The position numbers and the translations under genes are program-made. Below are positions 9,127 through 16,643 of a stretch of 64,000 bases of DNA, one piece after another. Numbering within the stretch: position 1 is the stretch's first letter; the number at the start of each line of letters is the position of its first letter. This stretch comes from Chryseobacterium kimseyorum. GTDB taxonomy: Bacteria; Bacteroidota; Bacteroidia; Flavobacteriales; Weeksellaceae. The stretch spans positions 124,001-188,000 of the forward strand of contig NZ_JAPDHW010000002.1 of NCBI RefSeq assembly GCF_025971945.1, read 5' to 3'. Under the pieces are notes generated by a model. It had not been told where the DNA came from, searched no databases, and saw nothing but the letters and a program-made list of their open reading frames with translations.

Positions 9127-10278
9127 ATGATTGAAAAGAAAAAAATCCTCATTCGCATCGGTTCTCTTCGTCATGGCGGAGCAGAAAAAGTATTGGTGAC
9201 TTTCCTTAAAAATCTACCGGAAGACAAATATGAAATTGACCTTCTTCTAAATTTATATTCAGGAAAATATCTGAGTGAAGTTCCTGATTGGGTAAATGTA
9301 ATTTACCTCAACAAAGGAGAAATGATTACCACAAACCGACTGCAGGACATTCCGGAAAAGGCCGCAAGAGTTATTTTTCAAAGGGTCTTGAAGGAATTCC
9401 CGGATCTTTTGTACACACTAATTCTAAAAGATAAAAAATACGATATTGAGTTTGCCGCAATTCATGGGATGCGCGACGAAATCTTACACTCCACCAATCA
9501 TTCATCTAAAAAAATCATCTGGATTCACAATGACCTTTCGCAGGTAAAAGAATATACCAATGAAGAAATCAGGAAATTTTTTGGTTTTGATTCTATTATG
9601 GTGATTTCAAAAAAAATCGAGCAGTTGTTTTATGATTTGGCTAAAAATGAAATCGAAAAGAGAAAAATTGTAAAGATTTACAATCCTTTAGATACAAAAG
9701 AAATCTTAACTAAAAGTAAACAGCCTGTTGTTAATTACAAGTTTGATGAAAATGTTCCGACATTTATTTCTGTAGGCACTGTTTTTCCTCAGAAAGGTTT
9801 CGACAGACTTTTAAGAGTTCATAAAAAACTTTTAGACGAAGGCTTGCATCACAAAATAGTAATTGTAGGTGACGGTTATGATTTTGAGAACATTAAACAT
9901 TTAAAAACAGAATTGGAAGTTGACGAAACTGCAACAATGCTTGGTTTCACAGATAATCCCTATCCTTATTTTAAACATTCAGATTTTTATATTTTAAGCT
10001 CCAGGTATGAAGGTTTTCCGACAGTTCTGTTTGAAGCGATTACGTTAAATAAGAAAATTATTGCGACAGAAGTTTCCGGAGTAAATGAGATGCTGAACAA
10101 TGGTGAACTGGGCCTGATTGTTGAAAACTCAGAAGATGGAATTTATCTTGGAATGAAAAAAGCCCTAACAGAACCTGAATTTTTCTCGGACTTTACAGAA
10201 AAACTTGAAAATTATACCATGCCGTTCAATCTCGATCATTCTGTTGCCAGAATAGTTTCGGTTTTAGATGAGCTTTAA
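9127..10278 (+). CDS. Glycosyltransferase family 4 (GT-B)
   Basis: A 383-residue GT4 enzyme opening with ILIRIGSLRHGGAEKVLVTFL. The donor domain has SVGTVFPQKGFDRLLRVHKK near residue 217 and the E-x7-E motif SRYEGFPTVLFEAITLNK near 298, then ATEVSGVNEML. It is the closest paralogue in the window of the gene at 4878. A 101-base gap separates it from the previous gene, so it may have its own promoter, although only a near match to the -7 consensus was seen there. Confidence 0.88.
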   Translation: MIEKKKILIRIGSLRHGGAEKVLVTFLKNLPEDKYEIDLLLNLYSGKYLSEVPDWVNVIYLNKGEMITTNRLQDIPEKAARVIFQRVLKEFPDLLYTLILKDKKYDIEFAAIHGMRDEILHSTNHSSKKIIWIHNDLSQVKEYTNEEIRKFFGFDSIMVISKKIEQLFYDLAKNEIEKRKIVKIYNPLDTKEILTKSKQPVVNYKFDENVPTFISVGTVFPQKGFDRLLRVHKKLLDEGLHHKIVIVGDGYDFENIKHLKTELEVDETATMLGFTDNPYPYFKHSDFYILSSRYEGFPTVLFEAITLNKKIIATEVSGVNEMLNNGELGLIVENSEDGIYLGMKKALTEPEFFSDFTEKLENYTMPFNLDHSVARIVSVLDEL

Positions 10279-10303
10279 TCGAACTTTTTGTTGTTGGCTT
10301 AAT

Positions 10304-10318
10304 ATTATCACTGATAAT
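10304..10318. repeat. Short perfect palindrome after the GT4 gene
   Basis: ATTATCA and TGATAAT are inverted around one base between the GT4 gene and the acetyltransferase. No T-tract follows, so it is not a good terminator; an operator is possible but unsupported. Confidence 0.3.
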
Positions 10319-10413
10319 GAAATACGCTTGTTAAAAAATAAGCATTTACACCGTTGAGAAACTAATTTTGATAAAATTAAAACTCCCTTTAAATAAAAAT
10401 AAAAGAGAATCCT

Positions 10414-10421
10414 TAAATTTG
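10414..10421 (+). promoter_or_regulatory. -7 promoter element TAAATTTG, leaderless start
   Basis: TAAATTTG ends four bases before the acetyltransferase ATG. With the usual spacing from the -7 element, transcription would begin at or next to that ATG. Confidence 0.65.
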
Positions 10422-10425
10422 CTAC

Positions 10426-10983
10426 ATGCCCAAAAATTACTCCATAATACAGAAAGACTTTTACAGAGAAAGCGGTGAATGGCTTTCACCACTTCAGATT
10501 TTGATGAAATGCATTAATCCTAATCTACATTTTATTTATATCTTAAGAAAGGCACAGAAATTTGATAAAACTCCGATTTTAGGTTTTTATTGGAAGATCG
10601 TTCTGCGACACTTCCAGATTAAATATGGTTTTCAAATCTATCCTGAAACGCAAATTGGCGAAGGTCTGTATCTGGGACATTGGGGAAGCTTGGTTGTCAA
10701 TCCCAAAGCAGTCATTGGAAGAAACTGTAATATTGCACAGGGAGTAACTATCGGTCAACAAAACCGAGGAAAAAATGAAGGTTTCCCAGTAATAGGAAAT
10801 GATGTATGGATTGGTCCCAATGCAGTGATTGTAGGAAGTATCACCATTGGAAACAATGTTCTGATTGCTCCCAATTCCTATGTAAATACAGATGTTCCCG
10901 ACAATTCAATTGTAGCAGGGAATAAAGCAAAAATTTATCCTAAAACTGACGCAACAGAAGGATATATCAATAATCGGGTCTAA
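10426..10983 (+). CDS. Serine acetyltransferase-like hexapeptide transferase of a polysaccharide locus
   Basis: A 185-residue acyltransferase with an N-terminal helical part and a left-handed beta-helix from about residue 80. GLYLGHWGSLVVNPKAVIG gives the CysE-like His-Trp-Gly site, followed by repeats such as CNIAQGVTIGQ and VWIGPNAVIVGSITIG. It is shorter than housekeeping serine O-acetyltransferase, and such shortened CysE-like proteins are common in capsule and O-antigen loci, where they probably acetylate a sugar. It closes the polysaccharide region and has its own -7 element; a role in cysteine synthesis cannot be excluded. Confidence 0.8.
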   Translation: MPKNYSIIQKDFYRESGEWLSPLQILMKCINPNLHFIYILRKAQKFDKTPILGFYWKIVLRHFQIKYGFQIYPETQIGEGLYLGHWGSLVVNPKAVIGRNCNIAQGVTIGQQNRGKNEGFPVIGNDVWIGPNAVIVGSITIGNNVLIAPNSYVNTDVPDNSIVAGNKAKIYPKTDATEGYINNRV

Positions 10984-11047
10984 CTTAATATTAGTATTAA
11001 TCTATATTAAATAATGTTAAAAATGATTCAAAATTCGTGAAAAAGTA

Positions 11048-11055
11048 TATTTTTG
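11048..11055 (+). promoter_or_regulatory. -7 promoter element TATTTTTG
   Basis: TATTTTTG matches TAnnTTTG about 78 bases before the carbonic anhydrase ATG and probably starts the carbonic anhydrase operon with an untranslated leader of about 75 bases. Confidence 0.55.
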
Positions 11056-11133
11056 TATACTATTGATACAATCTATTGAATTTAAAAATAATTTAAACGA
11101 AATAAATAATTATAAACCTTTAAATTTTAATTT

Positions 11134-11796
11134 ATGTCAAATTCGTACGAAGTTATTTTCGAAAACAACAAAAAATGGGTAGAGTCAAAGATCGGTGACA
11201 ATCCGAGTTTCTTTGAAGATCTTGCTAAAACTCAAACACCGGAATATCTTTACATAGGATGTTCAGACAGTAGAGCTACAGCAGAAGAACTTATGGGAGC
11301 TAAACCAGGGGAGGTTTTTGTTCACAGAAACATTGCCAATGTAGTTAATGCTTTGGATATGAGCGCAACAGCAGTTATTGAATACGCTGTACAACATCTG
11401 AAAGTAAAGCACATTGTTGTTTGTGGACATTACAATTGCGGCGGTGTAAAAGCAGCGATGACTCCTCAGGATCTTGGAATCTTGAATCCATGGTTAAGAA
11501 ACATCCGTGATGTTTATAGAATTCATCAATCCGAATTAGATGCTATTGAGGATGAAGGAAAACGTTATGACAGACTGGTAGAGCTTAATGTTCTTGAGCA
11601 GTGTATCAACGTTATCAAAATGGCATGTGTACAGGAGAGATATATTCTTGAAGAATATCCGATTGTTCATGGGTGGGTATTTGACCTGAGAACGGGTAAG
11701 ATTATTGATTTGGAGATCGATTTCGAAAAAGTTTTGAAAGACATCCAAAAAATCTACAATCTGAGCGAAGATCAGTGGATTATGAACAGAAGGTAA
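11134..11796 (+). CDS. Beta-class carbonic anhydrase
   Basis: A 220-residue beta-carbonic anhydrase that interconverts CO2 and bicarbonate in the cytoplasm. The zinc ligands are visible as Cys43 in YIGCSDSRA, with the Asp45-Arg47 dyad, and His99 and Cys102 in VVCGHYNCGG. Length and spacing fit the bacterial enzyme. A small secreted protein follows after 24 bases and a SulP transporter after that, which suggests a bicarbonate uptake and hydration unit. Confidence 0.95.
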   Translation: MSNSYEVIFENNKKWVESKIGDNPSFFEDLAKTQTPEYLYIGCSDSRATAEELMGAKPGEVFVHRNIANVVNALDMSATAVIEYAVQHLKVKHIVVCGHYNCGGVKAAMTPQDLGILNPWLRNIRDVYRIHQSELDAIEDEGKRYDRLVELNVLEQCINVIKMACVQERYILEEYPIVHGWVFDLRTGKIIDLEIDFEKVLKDIQKIYNLSEDQWIMNRR

Positions 11797-11820
11797 TGAA
11801 ACCTTCTTAAACTGAGAGAA

Positions 11821-12129
11821 ATGAAATTCTGGAGTATTATTACATTAATGATCGTTCTGAACTTCACAGCATTGCCCAGCATTGCTGCGATTGCGGATTG
11901 GAAAATCATGAGAACCAATGTAATTGTAAACGAAGAAGAAACTCATTCTCACTATTCATCTTTATTTTCTGTTTACGAAAAAACACTTCCAAAAACATTA
12001 GATGTCTATGATTATCTGAAGTTTTTCGAGCCAGATTTAGAAGGCGGTGCTTTTTTATGGGTAGATGACACCTTTCATCATCCGCCATTTCTTACTATAT
12101 TTTCTCCTCCACCTGAGAAATTTATTTAA
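11821..12129 (+). CDS. Small secreted protein of unknown function between carbonic anhydrase and SulP
   Basis: A 102-residue protein with a clear signal peptide (MKFWSIITLMIVLNFTALPS followed by IAA) and no further membrane span. The mature part has a His-containing segment EETHSHYSS, acidic residues in the middle and a Pro-rich end FHHPPFLTIFSPPPE. It is not a family I recognise. Its position between a carbonic anhydrase and an anion transporter suggests an accessory role in the periplasm, and the His residues could bind metal; both are inferences. Confidence 0.7.
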   Translation: MKFWSIITLMIVLNFTALPSIAAIADWKIMRTNVIVNEEETHSHYSSLFSVYEKTLPKTLDVYDYLKFFEPDLEGGAFLWVDDTFHHPPFLTIFSPPPEKFI

Positions 12130-12243
12130 TACTCTAAAGACATTCATAATCATAACTGATGGTGAATATCTTGTGTTTTAAAATCATTCTCAACCTCATA
12201 CATCTACTGTCATGATTCAATTCTGACGTGTATTTCACTTTCC

Positions 12244-13839
12244 ATGAAAAAATCAAAATCATTCTTTGGAGGAATTCAAGAGAATTTTCCATCGGGTTTA
12301 GTTGTCTTTTTGGTAGCTCTGCCCCTTTGTTTAGGTATTGCTTTAGCATCAGGAGCACCACCACTGTCCGGTATTATTTCGGGTATCGTAGGTGGACTCG
12401 TGATTGGAGCGATCAGTAATTCAAATATTTCAGTATCCGGTCCTGCAGCAGGATTAACAGCAATTGTCCTAACAGCAATAACGGATCTTGGTGCATTTGA
12501 GCTTTTTCTCTGTGCCGGAATTATTGCAGGACTATTACAGTTGGTGTTGGGATTTGTGAGAGCCGGCAGTATCTCCAATTATTTCCCAAACAATGTTATT
12601 GAGGGAATGCTGGCTGCAATTGGAATTATTATTATCTTAAAGCAGATTCCGCATGCAATGGGATTTGATAAAGATTATGAAGGACATGAATCTATTTTTG
12701 ATAAAGGATTGAATTTTGGATACTTCAATGAATTGCTAGCAGCAATTCATCCGGGTGCTATCATCATAACTTTGGTATCTATCGGATTACTTTTGGCTTG
12801 GGATAGAATTTCCTTTTTAAAAAGAATGAAAATGCTTCCCGGTGCCTTAGTTGCTGTGGTGGTAGGAATCTTATTGAATGAACTGTTTAAAATGACAGGC
12901 AGTTCTTTAGCGATTACACCTACGCATCTTGTATCACTGCCCGTGCCTCAAAGTCTTGCTGATTTTAAAAATCTGATTATCATGCCGGACTTTAACGGAT
13001 TCACGAATTTAAAAGTTTGGATTGCGGGAGCAACCATTGCCATCGTGGCCTCTATTGAAACTCTGCTATGTATTGAAGCTTCAGATCGATTAGACGTCCA
13101 AAGAAGAATTACAGATACCAATCTCGAGTTAAAAGCTCAGGGAATTGGTAATTTAGTAAGTTCATTCATTGGCGGACTACCGATGACATCGGTAGTTGTA
13201 AGAAGTTCTGCGAATGCTAACGCAGGCGCGACATCAAAAGCATCAGCGATGATTCACGGCTTCTTATTATTGGTTTGCGTTCTTTCGATTCCGTTTTTAT
13301 TAAATTTAATTCCTCTAGCTACATTAGCTGCGGTCTTGATTTTAGTAGGATACAAATTGGCAAAACCTGCGACTTTTATGCACTTCTGGCATTTAGGCAA
13401 ATTCCAGTTTATACCATTTGTAGCGTCGGTTGTGGCAATTGTTGCGACTGATTTACTGAAAGGCGTCGGCATTGGTTTGGCAATTTCGGTATTCTATATT
13501 CTTCAGGGAAATATGAAACGTGCGTATTATTTAAGCAGAGAAAAACTGGACGACGCAGACGGAATCACCATTAAACTGGCTGAAGAAGTTTCGTTTTTAA
13601 ATAAAGCTGCGATTAAAAAGACTTTGAAAAACATTAAAGCAAACTCAACGGTAATTATAGATGCTACAACGACATCGTACATCGCAACCGATGTTTTGGA
13701 AATGATTCAGGATTTTGCAAATATAAGGGCAAAAGAGGAAGATATAAATGTGGAATTAATGGGTTTTAAAACCTCATACAGAGATTATGAGACAGATGAA
13801 GACTCTCACATTATCATTACTCATAAAAGAGCAATGTAG
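12244..13839 (+). CDS. SulP-family anion transporter, probable bicarbonate uptake
   Basis: A 531-residue SulP/SLC26 transporter. The start FPSGLVVFLVALPLCLGIALAS and the signature NISVSGPAAGLTAIV are the first spans, and many further hydrophobic spans follow to about residue 430. A C-terminal STAS domain is visible from about 445 (VSFLNKAAIKKTLKN, TVIIDATTTSYI). Transport of sulfate or other anions is possible, but the carbonic anhydrase two genes upstream favours bicarbonate. A strong terminator follows directly. Confidence 0.9.
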   Translation: MKKSKSFFGGIQENFPSGLVVFLVALPLCLGIALASGAPPLSGIISGIVGGLVIGAISNSNISVSGPAAGLTAIVLTAITDLGAFELFLCAGIIAGLLQLVLGFVRAGSISNYFPNNVIEGMLAAIGIIIILKQIPHAMGFDKDYEGHESIFDKGLNFGYFNELLAAIHPGAIIITLVSIGLLLAWDRISFLKRMKMLPGALVAVVVGILLNELFKMTGSSLAITPTHLVSLPVPQSLADFKNLIIMPDFNGFTNLKVWIAGATIAIVASIETLLCIEASDRLDVQRRITDTNLELKAQGIGNLVSSFIGGLPMTSVVVRSSANANAGATSKASAMIHGFLLLVCVLSIPFLLNLIPLATLAAVLILVGYKLAKPATFMHFWHLGKFQFIPFVASVVAIVATDLLKGVGIGLAISVFYILQGNMKRAYYLSREKLDDADGITIKLAEEVSFLNKAAIKKTLKNIKANSTVIIDATTTSYIATDVLEMIQDFANIRAKEEDINVELMGFKTSYRDYETDEDSHIIITHKRAM

Positions 13840-13849
13840 ATAATATGAA

Positions 13850-13880
13850 CGCCGGGAGCTTTGCTCCCGGCGTTTTTTTT
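13850..13880 (+). terminator. Strong intrinsic terminator of the carbonic anhydrase/SulP operon
   Basis: A GC-rich 10-bp stem (CGCCGGGAGC / GCTCCCGGCG) with loop TTT is followed by eight T. It is the strongest-looking terminator in the window. Confidence 0.93.
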
Positions 13881-13913
13881 GAATCACTTTTGACTGACTT
13901 TTATTTAAATAAA

Positions 13914-14477
13914 TTATTTCCCATTAAAAGCTGACATCGTGTTACCGATTCCGGCAAACACAAATGAGAGGCACGCTTTAGAAAATTTCTCGATTCTTTC
14001 ACCAAGTTTAGATGTTTCTTCTTCATTCCAGGTTCCCAGGACGTAATCTACCTGTCTGCCTTCAGAAAACTCTGCAGAAATTCCGAAACGAAGCCTTGCA
14101 TAATTTTGGGTATTTAAACTTTGATGTACGCTCTTTAGTCCATTATGTCCTGCATCAGACCCTTTCATTTTCATTCTCAGAGTTCCAAAAGGGAGTGCTA
14201 AGTCATCAGTTACAATCATCACATTTTCTAAAGGAATATTTTCTTTCTGCATCCAGAATTTCACGGCATTTCCCGACAGGTTCATATACGTATCCGGCTT
14301 CAGAACAAAAACTTTTCTGCCTTTATATTTACCTTCAGCCATCCAGCCAAAATTCGTGGTATTAAAAGAAACATCAAGAGTGTCTGCGATTTTCTCAGCA
14401 ACTTTAAAACCAATATTATGGCGGGTATTTTCATATTCCGGACCTTTGTTGCCCAAACCTACAATTAAATATTTCAT
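13914..14477 (-). CDS. pth: Peptidyl-tRNA hydrolase
   Basis: A 187-residue bacterial Pth, which releases peptides from drop-off peptidyl-tRNAs. The signature starts MKYLIVGLGNKGPEYENTRH with Asn10 and catalytic His20; the later blocks DTYMNLSGNAV, VTDDLALPFGTLRMK and GSDAGHNGLKSV are present. The usual Pro after GLGN is Lys here, which lies outside the catalytic set. It is converging with the SulP gene and has a TAnnTTTG element 13 bases upstream. Confidence 0.95.
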   Translation of the reverse strand: MKYLIVGLGNKGPEYENTRHNIGFKVAEKIADTLDVSFNTTNFGWMAEGKYKGRKVFVLKPDTYMNLSGNAVKFWMQKENIPLENVMIVTDDLALPFGTLRMKMKGSDAGHNGLKSVHQSLNTQNYARLRFGISAEFSEGRQVDYVLGTWNEEETSKLGERIEKFSKACLSFVFAGIGNTMSAFNGK

Positions 14478-14490
14478 TAGAAATTTTTTG

Positions 14491-14498
14491 CAAAATTA
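14491..14498 (-). promoter_or_regulatory. -7 promoter element TAATTTTG of pth
   Basis: Minus-strand TAATTTTG matches TAnnTTTG and ends 13 bases before the pth start. Confidence 0.6.
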
Positions 14499-14510
14499 AG
14501 AGTTATAAAA

Positions 14511-14542
14511 TAAAAAACTCAATCCTGTGAAGAATTGAGTTT
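14511..14542 (-). terminator. Terminator of the 14564 lipoprotein gene
   Basis: The stem AAACTCAAT / ATTGAGTTT is followed on the minus strand by a U run. It lies just after the lipoprotein stop codon and upstream of the pth promoter. Confidence 0.75.
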
Positions 14543-14563
14543 AAATATTTTTTAGATGAATGA

Positions 14564-15493
14564 TTACATCGGTTTGTAAATGTAATTCACTCCAAAACCT
14601 TTTACCATATAAGTCTGTACATCATATCTGTAATCTGTAGAGAAAATCTGTGCAACCGGGATTGGCGGCATTAAGTCAGTAATAGATACTCTTTTCGGGC
14701 TGTTCGGAGATAAGTCAAAAGATTTATTGTCTCCATAATCAGTTGCCAAAAGGTTAGAAACTTTAAATGCGAAAGGAAGAAGCGTATATGGGTTAATCTG
14801 AGAATCGTAATTCAAAAACTCATATGCGTACTTCTCAATTGGAGTACCGTTTACACCTGCAGTGATGATACCGTAGTGTCTTTCCACTTTTGATACGTTG
14901 TCACCTAAGTAAGTATACCAAGATTTCGAGTAATCTTTATATTCAAAGGGAACTCCGGCAGCGTCAGGACCATTTTTCATATTGATCACATCCAGTTTAC
15001 CTGTTGCTGTGCTGTAAGCTAAATCGTAAAGCGATTTTGTCTTTGCATCCAGAGTATAAGGTCCCGCAGGCACACCTGGTGCAGCTGGCGTTCTAGTAAA
15101 TTTAGATCTGTTTTCTGAAATGATTGTCAGTCTGCCTAGATTACCGTAAGTGAACAAACGTGTATAAACAATACTGTCATCATCTAATAATCCATCACCA
15201 TCATTATCTAAATGACCGTTGAAATTAATTTGACTGATTTTGTCGCCACTCCACATCACATTAGCTACAGAATTTTTATCTGTGATAACTCTTGATAATA
15301 GAAGTCCGTTATAATGATATTCTGCAATAGTATCAGAATCTGTAATTTCTCTGAATAAAGCTCTCGGACCGTTTAAACCTGTATTTGGGTTTAGGTCAAT
15401 CAGAGGGTTACCTTCTTCATCGGTCAGGTCTTTACAAGAATGAACAGACGAGATGCCAGCTACAAGTAAAATAAAATAGAAAAGTTGTTTCAT
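14564..15493 (-). CDS. Predicted lipoprotein, paralogue of the next gene
   Basis: A 309-residue protein with a lipoprotein signal: hydrophobic FYFILLVAGISSV then HSC, with Cys20 as the lipidated residue, so a surface or outer-membrane location is likely. The mature part has strand-rich repeats of the type SGDKISQINFNGHL and YTRLFTYGNLGRLTIISEN, and IEKYAYEFLNYDSQINPYTL near residue 230. The neighbour at 15593 shares the overall layout (IxxFxG, YxNQINPYNTLP-like block and C-terminal YxYKxx), so the two are probably tandem duplicates. I do not recognise a named family. Confidence 0.7.
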   Translation of the reverse strand: MKQLFYFILLVAGISSVHSCKDLTDEEGNPLIDLNPNTGLNGPRALFREITDSDTIAEYHYNGLLLSRVITDKNSVANVMWSGDKISQINFNGHLDNDGDGLLDDDSIVYTRLFTYGNLGRLTIISENRSKFTRTPAAPGVPAGPYTLDAKTKSLYDLAYSTATGKLDVINMKNGPDAAGVPFEYKDYSKSWYTYLGDNVSKVERHYGIITAGVNGTPIEKYAYEFLNYDSQINPYTLLPFAFKVSNLLATDYGDNKSFDLSPNSPKRVSITDLMPPIPVAQIFSTDYRYDVQTYMVKGFGVNYIYKPM

Positions 15494-15519
15494 TTCCGAA
15501 GGGATTATTTATTTTTCCA

Positions 15520-15527
15520 CAAATATA
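15520..15527 (-). promoter_or_regulatory. -7 promoter element TATATTTG
   Basis: Minus-strand TATATTTG lies 26 bases before the start of the 14564 lipoprotein gene. Confidence 0.6.
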
Positions 15528-15592
15528 ATTTTTTTTTGAATAAAAAGCATATTTTTATTTATATTATCATAAAACTAATAAACAAAAACGCC

Positions 15593-16498
15593 CTATAAAG
15601 CCTTATAAATATATTTTTGAGCCTGAGTCTGATCTGAAATCGGATAATTCATGGTATCATAAAGATAAGTATAGTCACCTGGTATTACAGGGGCGGGAAC
15701 TCCGGCCACAGGAGATGGATATACAATATTGAAACTCTTAAGATTGTTAGCAGATAATGCCGGGAAATTAATAGGATGCACCAAACTCCAGACTACGAAA
15801 AACGCCTTCGGTAAAGTATTGTAAGGATTGATCTGATTATCATACGCAGTGTAATTATAGGTTGTAGTAAGTACAGTTGCTGAAAGATCCGGCACACCTG
15901 TAGAGCTCGTAACCCCAGTTTCGGTGACCATTTTTGTAATATTATCCCCAGTATTGGTGAAATTATAATTGGTGAAATGAGTATACGTAGTTCCGGCTTT
16001 TTTCTTTTCTACAATCTTTGTCATTTTTCCACCTGTATAAGTATAGGTATACTCACTGTTAAAATTAGGCACATTTCCTAAGCTCGTACTGCAAGTAGTA
16101 TAATTAATATTTCCGCTTGTATCGTAGGTAATATTGAAGTCATAATTCAAACTGTTCGCCGGAGCACCATTCAGTTCCTGCCCGAATTTTACTTTTGTAA
16201 TTTTTCCTGAAGTATACGTTACCGTACCGATAAAAAATGACGTTGGACCACTTGCTTCTTTGAAAATTGCCTTCTGCAGAACATTTCCTGTGGTTACAAA
16301 CTCTTGATTCGTGGTATTATTAACAACAATTTTATGCAAAATTCTGGGTCCCGTGATGGTCGCCGGAGCATTCCCACTGCTACCAGAATTTGTGTTAGGA
16401 TTATTTTGATTAATAGGATCTGCGGTTGTATTATCGCATGAGAACATAAGGCCAAGAAGCAATACTGCTCCTCCCTTCAAAAGTTGGTTTCTAATCAT
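15593..16498 (-). CDS. Predicted lipoprotein, paralogue of the previous gene
   Basis: About 301 residues from the ATG at 16498. That start gives a clean lipoprotein signal, MIRNQLLKGGAVLLLGLMF then SCDN. A GTG at 16516 is in frame but is only two bases after the -7 element, so it would be at or before the transcription start. A low-complexity Asn/Ser/Gly linker follows the Cys. The body has strand repeats (FIGTVTYTSGKITKVKFGQ, YTYTGGKMTKIVEKK) and a YDNQINPYNTLPKAFF block shared with the 14564 gene. The function is unknown. Confidence 0.7.
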   Translation of the reverse strand: MIRNQLLKGGAVLLLGLMFSCDNTTADPINQNNPNTNSGSSGNAPATITGPRILHKIVVNNTTNQEFVTTGNVLQKAIFKEASGPTSFFIGTVTYTSGKITKVKFGQELNGAPANSLNYDFNITYDTSGNINYTTCSTSLGNVPNFNSEYTYTYTGGKMTKIVEKKKAGTTYTHFTNYNFTNTGDNITKMVTETGVTSSTGVPDLSATVLTTTYNYTAYDNQINPYNTLPKAFFVVWSLVHPINFPALSANNLKSFNIVYPSPVAGVPAPVIPGDYTYLYDTMNYPISDQTQAQKYIYKAL

Positions 16499-16518
16499 AG
16501 GTATAGTTTTTAACACAA

Positions 16519-16526
16519 CAAATATA
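16519..16526 (-). promoter_or_regulatory. -7 promoter element TATATTTG
   Basis: Minus-strand TATATTTG, 20 bases before the preferred ATG of the 15593 lipoprotein; it argues against the in-frame GTG start. Confidence 0.6.
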
Positions 16527-16566
16527 ATTATTTTTCAACACCACTCAACTTATTTTAAATATTTAA

Positions 16567-16600
16567 TAAAAAAAATCTAAAAACTTTCGCTTTTAGATTT
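16567..16600 (-). terminator. Terminator of mfd
   Basis: The stem AAATCTAAAA / TTTTAGATTT with an 8-base loop is followed by a U run on the minus strand, 44 bases after the mfd stop codon. Confidence 0.8.
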
Positions 16601-16643
16601 CAATTTATACAATTACTTAAGGATATAAAAACCCACAATCTTT

